64,000 nucleotides of DNA from Muricea muricata (Eukaryota > Cnidaria > Anthozoa > Malacalcyonacea > Plexauridae): assembly GCA_963855995.1 (NCBI GenBank), contig OY979716.1, positions 25,473,418-25,537,417 of the forward strand, written 5' to 3'. The notes under the pieces are model-generated. The model was not told the DNA's origin and ran no database searches. It saw only the letters and a program-made list of their open reading frames with translations. Position 1 is the first letter of the stretch, and every line of letters starts with the position of its first letter. Positions 46,087-58,809 of this stretch are shown here, in pieces. A program made the position numbers and the translations under genes.

Positions 46087-46120
46087 GGATTAGGGTTAGG
46101 GTTGGTGTTAGGGTTTGGGT
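46087..46120 (+). repeat. Short interstitial TTAGGG-like run
   Basis: AGGATTAGGGTTAGGGTTGG and following GTTAGGGTTTGGG give about four degenerate TTAGGG units in the loop of the palindrome. TTAGGG is the usual metazoan, including cnidarian, telomere repeat. Confidence 0.6.
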
Positions 46121-46125
46121 CAGAG

Positions 46126-46532
46126 TCATTCCAAGCATGTGAACAGCGTGACACATTGTCTGTGGACGAAATGAAGAGCCAGTAGCACTGGTGATGTAGT
46201 TAGCTATTTCATGTAGCCGTATCGGAGGTGTTCGAAGAATACAATCCATTATGGATAGACTCCTCATGATCGAATAAACTCGCGCTTCCAGTAGGCCGAC
46301 CAAGACGATACTGCTTCACATCACCGCTATTCAAAAACGTAATCGTCCGGTACACAGTTTTTGGGCAAACAAATAACTGTGATGCTATTTCTTTATACCT
46401 CCTTTGATAAAATAGTCTTTGATAAACCATTCTCCAACGCAAATCATGCGCCGAATATGGTCTCAGCATTGTGTACACTGTACAGTATATACTGCAAACA
46501 GGTTTTAATTTCCACGCTAATCGAACGCGCAA
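46126..46532 (-). pseudogene. IS630/Tc1-mariner-like transposase N-terminus, right arm
   Basis: The frame 46209-46532 reads [20 protein letters not shown] after a short leader, then ASQLFVCPKTVYRTITFLNSGDVK (the complete helix-turn-helix) and GRPTGSASLF. It then shifts frame to DCILRTPPIRLHEIANYITS and SSFRPQTMCHAVHMLGMT. It is better preserved than the left arm. The catalytic domain is absent; the homology stops where the palindrome spacer begins. Confidence 0.78.
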
Positions 46533-46642
46533 TTAACAGGCATGATAAAATCTTTGTGTTGACGCATATATTACAGTAACCACGTGATCGATTTATATAT
46601 ATTATAGAATATTTCGCCTGGACAACCTTTTCGGGATTGACA

Positions 46643-48128
<1,486 letters not shown>

Positions 48129-48236
48129 ACACCATTAATAACATTCCAACATGTACGATGACGTAATACATGAAATATTTCCGTAAACAACATCGTTATG
48201 AATATAAAAGATACAATCACACTAGTAAACCTCATA

Positions 48237-48275
48237 TAGCATCTGAAGAGCTTTTTGCGAAAACGTTTGTGCAAA
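48237..48275 (+). ncRNA. Hammerhead-ribozyme-like motif of Penelope-like element 2
   Basis: CTGAAGA (48243-48249) is followed by the small stem-loop GC-TTTTT-GC and then GAAAACGTT. GCAT before and GTGC after could form stem I. The CUGANGA...GAAA core is intact. Stem II is only two base pairs, so activity is uncertain. Confidence 0.5.
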
Positions 48276-48352
48276 AATATTGTAAATAAAAAGATTTTGA
48301 AACGAGTGAGTTATGTTTATTTTTTGTTGACTAATCAAACTATTCTTATAAA

Positions 48353-48930
48353 AAAACAGTGTATCAAAAAAAAGGTAATCGAACTTTGCAGTGCGTTCAT
48401 TATACAATCAACAGAAATCATTCTTTCGCAGGCGGAAAGACCAGGCTTTTAGCTTTCGATTATCATCATTTTTGTGAAATTTGAAGAAAGATTGGGCAAA
48501 TACCAATCAAATGAAAATAGCCGGTCGAAATCGCATATTTTCACCGTTGGGAGTTTATTGAAAATCTGTTGAAATTTAAACTCATTAGGGAATTAAATTA
48601 CAAAATTAATTGACTAATTTAAGCTTAGGTAGTAAACTTCTGGCATTTTATTAGTGATGTTAATTGTTTCTCGTGACAAATAAATGATTAATGAAATTTT
48701 CTTTTTTTATTCGCTGCCTTAGTAATGCTCAGAGGTGAAAATATGCGATTTCGACCGGCTATTTTCATTTGATTCGTATTTGCATAATCTTTCTTCAAGT
48801 TTTACAAAAATGACGACAATCGAAAGCTAAAAGCCTGGTCTTTCCGCCTGCGAAAGAATGATTTCTGTAGATTGTATAATGAACGCGCTAGAGCACTGCA
48901 AAGTTCGATTACCTTTTTTTTTAAAACCCT
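48353..48930. mobile_element. Inverted-repeat element (200-bp arms)
   Basis: 48360-48553 pairs with 48730-48925. Matching words include GGTAATCGAACTTTGCA, GGCGGAAAGACCAGGC and AAAATAGCCGGTCGAAATCG, each with its complement. The spacer is about 180 bp and AT-rich. No transposase is coded. It lies between Penelope-like element 2 and the paired ribozyme-like motifs. Confidence 0.8.
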
Positions 48931-48940
48931 GTATATCAAA

Positions 48941-49230
48941 GTTCTCCGGATTCAATAATACTTTTATTAAGCTTTCGACTCGGTGCTTGGAGTCTTCTTC
49001 AGAATACTGCTGTTGCTACGTTCTGTTGCGCTGTTGCTACGTTCTTGTATACAACAAGAGTGTCTGATTGGTTGTTCGGTGGTTGGTCTTATCTGATTGG
49101 TAGTTGAAGAATGCATTGTCGTGGTAGAGTAAGTAATATATATTATGTAAATAATTTCAGTATTCTGAAGAAGACCTGAAGCACCGAGTCGAAAGCTTAA
49201 TAAAAATACATGTATTATTCAATCCAGAGA
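48941..49230. repeat. Inverted pair of hammerhead-like motifs
   Basis: 48941-49008 and 49158-49230 are inverted copies. On each copy's own sense strand the order is CTGAAGA, a GAC...GTC stem, GAAAGC and TTAATAAAA. The minus-strand copy (48963-49008) has a 5-bp stem II (GACTC/GAGTC). The plus-strand copy (49165-49206) keeps only three pairs. Between them the phrase GCTGTTGCTACGTTCT is repeated, and TGATTGGT words recur. A (TA)n tract follows at 49275. Confidence 0.65.
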
Positions 49231-49273
49231 ACTTTGATTAATTATAATATGCCTGGATTACAAATCTTTAAAC

Positions 49274-50207
<934 letters not shown>

Positions 50208-50610
50208 TACTAGAGACCCCCAATATGCATCTGGGCGCATAATGCGTCCTTTTATATTGTTCGTCTGGTATAAAGACGGGACGCATAATCCGACGAGCTA
50301 TCAGGCAAACCACCACAATAATTTTTTTCTGGCTTTTTGCATTACGGTTTAAAATAGCCGGATTATTGTCTGTGTTTGAATAGCCGGATTATTCGTCTGT
50401 GTGCAGTCTTTATACACAAAGACGCATAATAGCTACGTCTAGACGAACAATCGTCGACAGTGCGTCTGTTCAGACGAAGAACCGAACATAGTTCGACCAG
50501 ACGCATAATGCGTCTTGCGCCCATCTTTATACTACAGACGCATAATCAGACGAATAATAAAACCTTGCCCAAGTTCGTCCAGACGCATGATGCGTCTCCA
50601 GTATAAAAAC
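50208..50610. repeat. Block of ACGCATAATGCGT palindromes
   Basis: Words of the form CAGACGCATAATGCGTCT, itself a palindrome, and shortened versions recur at least six times (about 50228, 50280, 50405, 50498, 50525 and 50580). TCGTCTG/CAGACGA words lie between. The outer ends (CTAGAGACCC / GTCTCCAGTA) are roughly complementary. It may be a MITE with an internally repeated subterminal motif. Confidence 0.6.
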
Positions 50611-51315
50611 GACTGTTGATGCTTATAATGTGCCCGGAAATCATAACCAAAAAACAAGCAAGGTTTAACAACGGTTTCGTATTTCGTTGCCGCTAAATTG
50701 CGCGCATTTCGCGACCGCGTGTTTGACAAGCTTTACATAGAGTCAGTTGTTTGTGCTCTGTTACAAACATACGGACTGCTCGGAAAAAGCGAAAAAGCTG
50801 GTGAGAAAGGAAGAAAGAAAGGCCAAACAAAGAGTGGAAAACGTCAAAGAAATTGAAGCTACTGTGGCAGCAATAAGGGAAGAACAAGCCGGCAAAGACT
50901 ATATTATTGACACTATATACTTGTAGCTCATGGACGTGCTAATATTTAAGTGTTCTTAGATTTGTTTGTTGATTTGCAGGTGGAAAGCCTTAGTATTGTA
51001 ATAGTGGTCTGAAAGTGTTGAATTCTGACTAATCTCAGATTATTTGGTTATGGTATTTGAAGTACACACAGAGCACATGTTCTGCAAGTAAATCCAGCGA
51101 AAATAACTATTAATAACCAAGGTAAAAACGGAGTTTTTCCTAATCTATATCAACTTGTGTGCCTGAAAGTAGTTGTTCACCTAAAAGGATATGCAAAACT
51201 AAAAACTATAAGCTAGTTTATTATCCATACCATATGTGCATTTAAAAATACTGACCAAACTATGAGTCACATTGGCTATAGGTAACAGTACATTCAGCAA
51301 TCTATTCATAGCATA
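50611..51315. other. Non-coding, no gene recognised
   Basis: Frames at 50532-50887 (minus) have no recognisable domain. The rest is AT-rich. Confidence 0.5.
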
Positions 51316-51880
51316 TGTACAAGTTTTAAAATATAAAAATTAAGAATAGCTTGGCAATTATTCTATTGTGTAGCAGCTTGGGCTTCTAAACTGCTAAGAT
51401 TTCTGTCTTTGGGCAGTTCATGGCTAAGTCTTTTGGCCATGAGCCCAATTAAGCTACTGTATTTTTTGCGTATCTCCATTTTATAAAGTTCATACTATAC
51501 CGTACTGTCATAAATACTCAAGAAAATAAAATAATTATTAATAAAAAAATTATACACAAACTTTTAAAATATAAAAATTAAGAATAGCTTGGTATTCTAT
51601 TTTATAGTAGCTTGGGCTTCTAAACTGCTAAGATTTCGGTCTTTGGGCAGTTCATGGCTAAGATTTATGTCTTTTGGCCATGAGCCCAAGCTACTGTATT
51701 CTTTGTAAATCTCCATGTTTATTAGTAAGATATAAAGTTCATATACTGTACCATACTGTAGTAAATATTCAAGAAAATAGAATAAATATCAATAAAAAAA
51801 TCATACACAAGTTTTAAAATATATAAATTAAGAATAGCTTGGTATTCTATTGTGTAGCAGCTTGGGCTTCTAAATTATGC
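51316..51880. repeat. Tandem repeat, about 245-bp unit, 2.3 copies
   Basis: The phrase TTAAGAATAGCTTGG starts copies at about 51340, 51582 and 51830. The shared unit includes AGCTTGGGCTTCTAAACTGC and its partial complement GCCATGAGCCCAAGCTACTG, so each unit can fold. Copies differ by small indels. Confidence 0.8.
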
Positions 51881-52854
51881 TGTTAATAATTAAGAATTTC
51901 ATGTTGGTTGTGCTATGAGTTAAAGAGGAGTTTGATAAAGGTTGTAGCTACTATGAATGAATCCACTACTGTGTTGAGGATACTTTTTTATTGAAATAGG
52001 TGGTGAATGTTGTGAAAAATCAAAGCTGTGTTTGTTTACTTAATATATTTTCTTTATACTTGTTTGAAAAACAAACACCTTTGTTTTATCTGACATTCAT
52101 CCAATTTCATTCTGTACTCCTTGCAAAGGTAAACTCACTAACAGTGTAAATTTCTTGAAACACTTAAACACCATTTTCATCTGTATGACTTAACTAGATT
52201 AACTAACTTATTAATACACCAAATACTGTCAAGGTACATACACCTCTGCATACATATAGACACAATGCAATTTATTTTATTCATATAATACTGTGAATTA
52301 CAATGACAATAAATGCCCCCAGTATCAATTACTCTGAATATAACTGGTCAAGCTATGATGCATTCTGTGGATACCGTGCATGTAGAGTCAGATACATTGA
52401 AGAATAGTGCATGTAATTGCTGAGCTGTTTCAAAGCATATTTGCACTAAGTGTACCTTCTGAAAACCTTATAGTACTGGTAACTTATTCTTGCACTATGA
52501 ACATCATACATGTTTGCAATGACACCAATAAATATAAATAAAAATTAATATGGACAAGGGGGAAATCATGAAGTCAGTAACTCAAAACTCACAAATACAA
52601 TGATATAAAATTAGCCAAAAGGGCCAGATTCTACGCAAAACTACATCATCTATCGTGGCGATTCTCAGACTATTTGTTTTTCGATGATGTTGCGAGGTGG
52701 TATGTCTTGAGTCCCGCAAAACGAGATAAAAAATAAGCTCTTAAATGTTCAATATTCTTTACTCCTGGTCGGCGCCATCTTGGATTTTTATTACGCTCAT
52801 GGGCGAAACCGCTGAGCACAATGACAGTCCTACTTGGCCGAATTCGCTGCATTT
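51881..52854. other. Non-coding, no gene recognised
   Basis: AT-rich. The frame 52745-52972 crosses the LINE boundary. A 34-bp phrase around GGCCGAATTCGCTGCATTTT (52837 onward) also occurs at about 3615. Confidence 0.5.
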
Positions 52855-54287
52855 TATGCCAAGCGTGCGATCTGTTTTTAATCTAGTTTACAATTATCTT
52901 AATGATAATTCGTTATTGTGCAAATATCAGGTAAGGTTTCGTCCTAAGAATTCAAGTTTGACTGCTTTTTGATAGAAATGTGTGATAAATGGTACGCGAA
53001 TATGGATAAGGGTAATTTGATCGGAGTTGTGTTTTTAGACATCCCTAAAGCATTTGATTCAACAAATCACAATATATTGGTCAACAAATTAGAAACACAG
53101 TTTGAAATCTCCAATAAAGAATTAAAATAGTTCAAATCATACCTCGCGAATCGAGAACGAGTTTACGCAATAAATGGACATCTATCATCTCCCCAAAAAA
53201 TTATTTGTGGTATTCTTCAGGGGTCAATTTTAGGGCCCTTATTATTTCTTCTTTATATTAATGACTTCCTGGAAAACCTCAAAGAAACTACTCCCTGTTT
53301 ATACGGTGATGATACCCAAATATTTGCTTCTTCTCGCGATTACAATGAACTGATAGACAAATTGAATTTTGATCTAACAAACATCAGCGATTGGCTCGCC
53401 CGTAACAAACTGCAGTATAATCTCACAAAAACTAAATTTATGATTATAGTCTACAATAATCCTGTCATGCTGAATAATAAATCCCTTAGAAGAATTAACC
53501 AGCACCTTCGAATGTTTAGGGGTATTATTAGATGAAAAACTGAAATGGGATAAACATATGGAAAAGATATTAAAAAAAGTCGGATCTGGCATCACAACGT
53601 TGCGAAGAGCCATGCCAAGAAATTCATCCTAACAAGCTCACTCCAAATGATCTATAGCGCCTTGATCCAGCCTTATCTTGATTACTGTTCTCCATTGTGG
53701 GATATTTGTGGCAAACATTTGCTGGATAAACTTCAGAAATCTCAAAATCGTGCGGCTAGAATAATTGTCGGTGTGAGTTATGAAATTGATTCAGCAGATG
53801 TTCTTGAAGCTCTTGGTTGGGAAACCTTAGAAAGCAGAAGGCAGAGGATGAAGTCTGTCTTTCTGTATGAAATTTTAAACGATTATACTGCTCCCAATTT
53901 GAAACAATCATTAGTTGGAAGTTGTCCTTTGCCAGCGAGCTGTAATTTGAGAAGCACCGATACTGATATACCTCTTCCTAAACAGAGAAGGGAATTCTTG
54001 AAAAAAACTTTTAAATACAGCGGGGCTAAACTTTAGAATAGCCATTCTCGAGAAGCAAAAGAAGCGCAGTCAATTTCTATTTTCAAACAAAATGTTGTCA
54101 GGTAGCACGTAAGGTCACACCTCCTCCATTTTGTAAAAGTGTAGTTAGTCTTGTTTTATAGTTATTTGACGTAATTTGTAAATACTTAAATTCTTTTTTT
54201 TTCTTCTTTGACGCCCCTCATGAAAACCAGCCCATGTTGATGAGGCTAGCGTCTTGAAATAAAGTTTACAAACATACATACATACAT
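52855..54287 (+). mobile_element. 5'-truncated APE-type LINE, copy C
   Basis: It encodes most of a reverse transcriptase in broken frames. It ends with a 3' region containing GAAATAAAGTTTACAAAC and an (ATAC)n tail at 54270-54287. It appears inserted just upstream of the ATPase-like remnant that begins at 54288. Its RT is a different lineage from copies A and B. Confidence 0.8.
52860..54036 (+). pseudogene. LINE reverse transcriptase, broken
   Basis: In order: QVRFRPKNSSLTAF with two stops, GVVFLDIPKAFDSTNH (motif A), ILQGSILGPLLFLLYINDF (motif B), LYGDDTQIFA (catalytic box, G in place of the usual A), LQYNLTKTKFMI and, after frameshifts near 53460-53640, LIQPYLDYCSPLWD and LQKSQNRAARII to FKYSGAKL. 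At least three frameshifts and several stops make it non-functional. Confidence 0.85.
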
Positions 54288-55060
54288 CATTATCCTAGAC
54301 GATTTGATGGCTGAAGCGACAGACAGTCCTGTAGCATCTCGACTGTTTACACAAGGCCGCCATCGAAACGCCAGCGTTACCTTATTACTGCAAACATGTT
54401 TCGTAAGGGGAAATGTAATACAGGTATCAGCCGAAATGCCCAGTACTTGGCTCTATTCCGAAGTCCTAGCAATCGAAAACATATCGGAATTATTGCAGAA
54501 CGCATGTTTGACAAGAATAGAGTGCACTTTATGAATGCTTATTACAAGGAGACCGAAAAAACCGTATGGATACTCGTTGGTGGATGACAAGCCCGGCACA
54601 CCACCCCATAATCCCATTCTTCCAGATCTTATATATTTGGGGAATGCTAAGCTTATCACTTCCGTGTAAACAGTACTAAGCCTACACGTGTGGAAACCAA
54701 GGCTGTAGGCAAACACAGCACAGCAACCAAAACCACCTCTTCAAGGAAGAAGCCTGTGCAAACCGTCACCTGGTCAGATGTCCCAAACGACGTGTCGCAA
54801 AAATACACCTTGAGAGCACCGGAGGTCCATAAGATTCCAGTAGGATATGTTATCATTGAAATGTACAACACATCGCGCAACGAAAACCATCAGCCTGTCT
54901 TTGGAGGTGTGTTAATCAACGGCGAAAATTAATTATTGGCCTGTGAAATTAAAGCATCGATCTACAGGTCATACCAAATGGTTGAATTTACGCAGCGATG
55001 AGTCTACCGTCCAACCCGTTGTCAAAGAAACATGGAAAACATTACAAAGCCAAAGATAAA
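54288..55060 (+). pseudogene. Packaging-ATPase-like remnant (Polinton/adintovirus type)
   Basis: Immediately after the LINE tail the translation reads IIILDDLMAEA, a Walker B-like hydrophobic stretch with paired acids. SRLFTQGRHRNASV and ALFRSPSNRKHIGIIAERMF follow, then after frameshifts a basic tail and NTSRNENHQPVFGGVL (54690-54932). The order fits the C-terminal half of the FtsK/HerA (A32)-type DNA-packaging ATPases encoded by Polinton-like elements and related animal DNA viruses (recollection). The Walker A half is missing upstream of the LINE insertion. Frameshifts and stops interrupt the rest. It is an old, broken copy. Confidence 0.55.
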
Positions 55061-55389
55061 TTATTGCCCTCAGTAAATGCTTGTAATGAGAAGGCAATAT
55101 CTTAATAAATATGTGAAAACACTTTTTCTGTTCTCTTTTATATGTTTACTCAACTATATTAGGCATAACGTTAATTAACCCCATAACGTTATCATGCACC
55201 TTTCTGTGTTGTTGAATGAGCAGCCCTCCAGTTTTCCGTGTAAACACTTCACCCTAAACTGTCAATCTGTGAAAGTTGTAAGCACTATGCTCTCAATATT
55301 CTCGTTCTATAGAGTTGGTAGGATAACTGAAAACCAATCAGACTTCAGTACGCTATGCTTTCGCAGATGTCCGGATTGCACGACCTTGC
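55061..55389. other. Non-coding spacer
   Basis: No recognised feature; the frame 55194-55409 is unsupported. Confidence 0.5.
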
Positions 55390-55565
55390 GTAGCAGTTCA
55401 TCACCGTAGCGCCGCACTTATGGCGTCAGCATGCCTTATGTGCGCCACACCACCGTAGCGCCACATCACCGTAGCGCCACACTTATGACGTTAGCATACG
55501 CCGCCATTTTGAATACTTACGAATTACCCTATGACGTCAGCATCCGCCGCTATTTTGAATACTAA
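55390..55565. repeat. Minisatellite with CACCGTAGCGCC core
   Basis: CACCGTAGCGCC(A/G)CAC occurs about four times. TTATG(A/G)CGT(C/T)AGCAT occurs about three times. CGCC(G/A)(C/T)(C/T)ATTTTGAATACT occurs twice, all in loose tandem order. Confidence 0.75.
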
Positions 55566-56188
55566 TTACTTCCTGCGCTATACGGGGAATAACCTACTTA
55601 AAATGTCTAGTATGTTAAACAACGTAAAGAACTTATAAGTTAACCTGGTTCCCATATGATCATGATGGAGACGATAAATGTTAAAAAACTGGTTTGACCA
55701 GTAATTTCTTTATATTTTTCTACTAATGACTCTTGATATATCTACGTTCAATAGTTTAGTGTAAAATCGTGTTGATTCAGCAATTGTAATTGTTGTTGCT
55801 TAATAGGTTTCATAGCTGCCCATGAAGCATTCCTGGTTTGTGAATGAAGTCAATGAATCAGTGCATGTAATTGCTAAATATTTTATTTCAAAAGAAGCTT
55901 TCTTAAAGGCTGAAAATATTTTTTACTCATAACTCATTAGACTCATTCAAGCATTAACCCCTGTTCCTCTAACTGCTGTTGTTTTTGTTGCTCCTCTTGC
56001 TAATTGCTTTGCTTTTGTTTTAGTTGCTCTTATTTGTGTGTGTGTGGTCCTTGCCAAGTTCTTCCTGCTGCTGTTGTGGTTGTTGTTCATTTCAATTTTT
56101 ATTTTGTCCCACTTTATTTTTGCAGTTCATGTCTTAATTTATCTCATCTCATTTTATTCCACTTCATTTTTTGTTCCATTTCATTTAG
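55566..56188. other. Non-coding, pyrimidine-rich toward the right
   Basis: The last 200 bp is rich in T and C, with TTTCATTTTATTC-type words, leading to the acceptor at 56188. It could be the end of an intron. Confidence 0.5.
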
Positions 56189-56422
56189 TCTCATTTACCA
56201 GCGACAATTGATACCCATGTCTTCGCCGTCACTGGTTATGTGAATCGCCATTTACCTAGGAGATTGGATCGTTTCTGCAACAATTTTCCAGGTGGAAGTG
56301 TCTACGTTTCTGTTTGGCTGGGTCGTTGCCATTCTCATGAACAGAATAGCCCCAGCAATGCTTACACTGGCTGGGAGATAGTGTATCGCTTGATCATTGA
56401 AGAAGTGCCACCACTGCAGTGA
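56189..56422 (+). CDS. Probable terminal exon of an unidentified protein
   Basis: After a long pyrimidine tract and TTTAG an open frame of 77 codons reads SHLPATIDTHVFAVTGYVNR, then FPGGSVYVSVWLGRC and YTGWEIVYRLIIEEVPPLQ followed by TGA. The compact beta-rich pattern with Gly-Trp and paired Cys looks like the end of an extracellular domain. I recall similar C-termini in cnidarian predicted proteins but cannot name the family. No upstream exon was found, so the model is partial. Confidence 0.5.
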   Translation, partial: SHLPATIDTHVFAVTGYVNRHLPRRLDRFCNNFPGGSVYVSVWLGRCHSHEQNSPSNAYTGWEIVYRLIIEEVPPLQ

Positions 56423-58171
56423 TCAAAAGTTATAACAATGTCATATGCAGTTCGTTTTATTATTTGGATTATGTGGTTATTATAGTTGATTTAATTCAAC
56501 TATAACTTGCATCTATCTACATGTTGATTTTTGCGCATAAAATTATAAAGAGTGAATATATACAAGGATGAAAGTGTTCAATTTTTCTAGTGAAAAGGGT
56601 TTCGATGGCGTACATCATATAACTTCAAATTGCCTTGAAAGCTGTTAATACATTTCAAGGAATTCATTAAAGGCGATTCGATCAAGGAATTCGTTAATTT
56701 CTTATGTTGAATTTACTTTTGAACCAAATGTAGTGTAAAATAAAGTTACAAAATAACCCTAAACCATAAAATTCACCGGCAGCAACCGTTCAAGCTCCAA
56801 AACTCTCGTTGCCGTTGATCACTGGCTTACGGACGTGAAATTTAATATCTGACTTTTTACACCAATTCAAGGTTGTCTTGTCTCACATCCCCAGAATTGG
56901 CATTAAATGTTGCCATATATGAATTGCAGTGCTGAACAGTTTAGTATCACCCATGATTACGATCTTATATTACTTTAGGATTTCAATACAAACTAATCAC
57001 TGCCTTTGATTTAATTAATGAAGAAGTTTGTGACCGTAACTTACGCTCGTAATCTTCTCTGTTGCCAGCGAACTGGTCGAGATAGATCTATTGACACCTT
57101 TGACTGATTTGTAAAGTTGTTTGGAAATTGTCTTCATACTTTGAACATAGAACACTATGCGAGTATGCGTACTGCTAAACTTAACTTTATACTTACCTTC
57201 AGAATTTGAGGACCCGGGACCAGGGGCTGCAGTGCAGAGGCTGTCGCCTCGTACGCCTACGCCGTTTAAATCAACCAAATTTGTAATTGTATAAAAATAA
57301 TTCTAAGCTTAGGAACAAGCTGCTCTGAAATCACCGTAATTTAAAATTGCCGATAATCCACGGTTAACCACAAGTAACCCAACCTCGTTCCCAGACATCA
57401 TTATCGTGATGTGACACCCAGCCTTTGCCAGGTTCTGTCCACCATAGAGAATATGAAAATAGAAACGAAACAAGAATAAAAATAACTTAATTATTTTTAA
57501 AAATAATATAATCTCTATGCTGCCCACCACACGTTTCATGTTTCCCCCAAAAAATGCCCTGGTTACGAGGTTGCCCCCGCACAACAACCTTCCTTTCGTG
57601 TGTAAATTGTACTTGAGCTAAGCCCTAAATGAGCCAATCACATATAGGAATATAAAATACTGACTAATCAGCATGAGCCTACGTTTTATGAGTCAGGGTC
57701 AGGGTTTCATCGTATTTTTGTGTATTCCTATATTTCTTGCTTTTTACACTACCAGAAATATGGGGAAAGATGGCTGGAATTATGCAAATTATAATTCAAT
57801 ATAGCGACGAAATCCAACAATAAAATATATAGAAGAGAATAGAAAATAGAATATCAAATTTTCACCGCCTTCGTGCAGATATTTCATACACACGAATGTG
57901 AATAAGAATATAAAATACTGACTAATCAGCATGAGTATTAGCAGCAGCATATGAGCAATATTTTTGTACATGCATTCATAGTACCCTGGCTTGTACCCTG
58001 ATAAAGATCGTGATATATTCTTCTGTGAATTTCATGTGTTCAATATTGTAATTCGGTTACTAAATTGTTAATTGTTTTCTACGTCAGTTTGGCTATCATT
58101 TGCGTTCTTCGTTCCTCAGAATCATTCTAACCAAGTAAATTACGTGTCAACAAGTGTTGTCCTGATTCATA
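56423..58171. other. Non-coding, one short duplication
   Basis: The phrase AATATAAAATACTGACTAAT followed by CAGCATGAG occurs at about 57649 and 57909. A GC-richer patch at 57180-57260 has a donor-like GTAAGT on the minus strand but no convincing exon. Confidence 0.5.
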
Positions 58172-58405
58172 GAGCTTCGGTGGTGTAGTGGTCAGACTAC
58201 TCGCCTTTCAACTCTAAGGTTCCGAGTTCGATCCCTAGTAAGGTAGATGCTATAGTCAACGCTCTGCCGATAGTCGTGGGTTTTCTCCGGGTACTCTGGT
58301 TTCCTCCCACAGGGAATGTTGACAGGATGGGATATAGGTAATACAGGCTTGTGGTGACCCTTCTCCTGTGGCAAAGTTAATAAAATAAAACAAAAAAATA
58401 AAATT
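58172..58405 (+). mobile_element. tRNA-derived SINE
   Basis: The head resembles a tRNA: GAGCTTCGGTGGTGTAGTGG (box A region), then GGTTCCGAGTTCGATCC (box B). A tRNA-unrelated body (GGGTTTTCTCCGGGTACTCT, GGTTTCCTCCCACA) and an A-rich AATAAAATAAAAC tail follow. The body resembles a conserved central domain shared by invertebrate SINEs, from memory. The SINE would be transcribed by RNA polymerase III and mobilised by a LINE. Confidence 0.85.
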
Positions 58406-58809
58406 TTTTGTAATAAATAGTTATTTTATCCGCCCTATTTTACAGTTTTTGAAGACGATTACTAATTTTTTTAACTACTAGGTCCCAACTAATACGTCGC
58501 AACAGTTATCAAAATGCAGCTGTACTAAAGCATTCATTCTAGGTATTGCATGTTTAAGGCAATTGGACAAGACGTTCATATATAGAGTAAAGAGAAGGGG
58601 AAAATTATACTTCCCTCAGGGATGCCGCAAGTTTTTTTCCTTTGTTCAGAAAGCATACCCTGAAGCTGGCCCTATTGTTATTATCTCGATGCCTGAGCAC
58701 TATGCTAAACCCACAGGTACATAACTTCTGCTTCTGGAATTTAAAATAACTCCTACTACCATAAAATTCAAATTACAAGTAAATGATACGATCAGTTGGA
58801 GTAACAATA
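58406..58809. other. Non-coding spacer, possible LINE scrap
   Basis: 58600-58680 contains CTTCCCTCAGGGATGCCGCA, which could be the complement or remnant of an RT motif B region, but no continuous frame supports this. Confidence 0.4.

Noticed and set aside
46087-46120. A true telomere or chromosome end
   Set aside because: Only about four degenerate TTAGGG units, internal to a palindrome, with transposons on both sides.
57015-57278. Minus-strand exon ending at a GTAAGT near 57195
   Set aside because: The donor-like site is good, but no acceptor, domain or conserved frame was found.
58172-58245. Functional tRNA gene
   Set aside because: Box A and B are present, but the acceptor ends do not pair well and the sequence continues into a SINE body with an A-rich tail.
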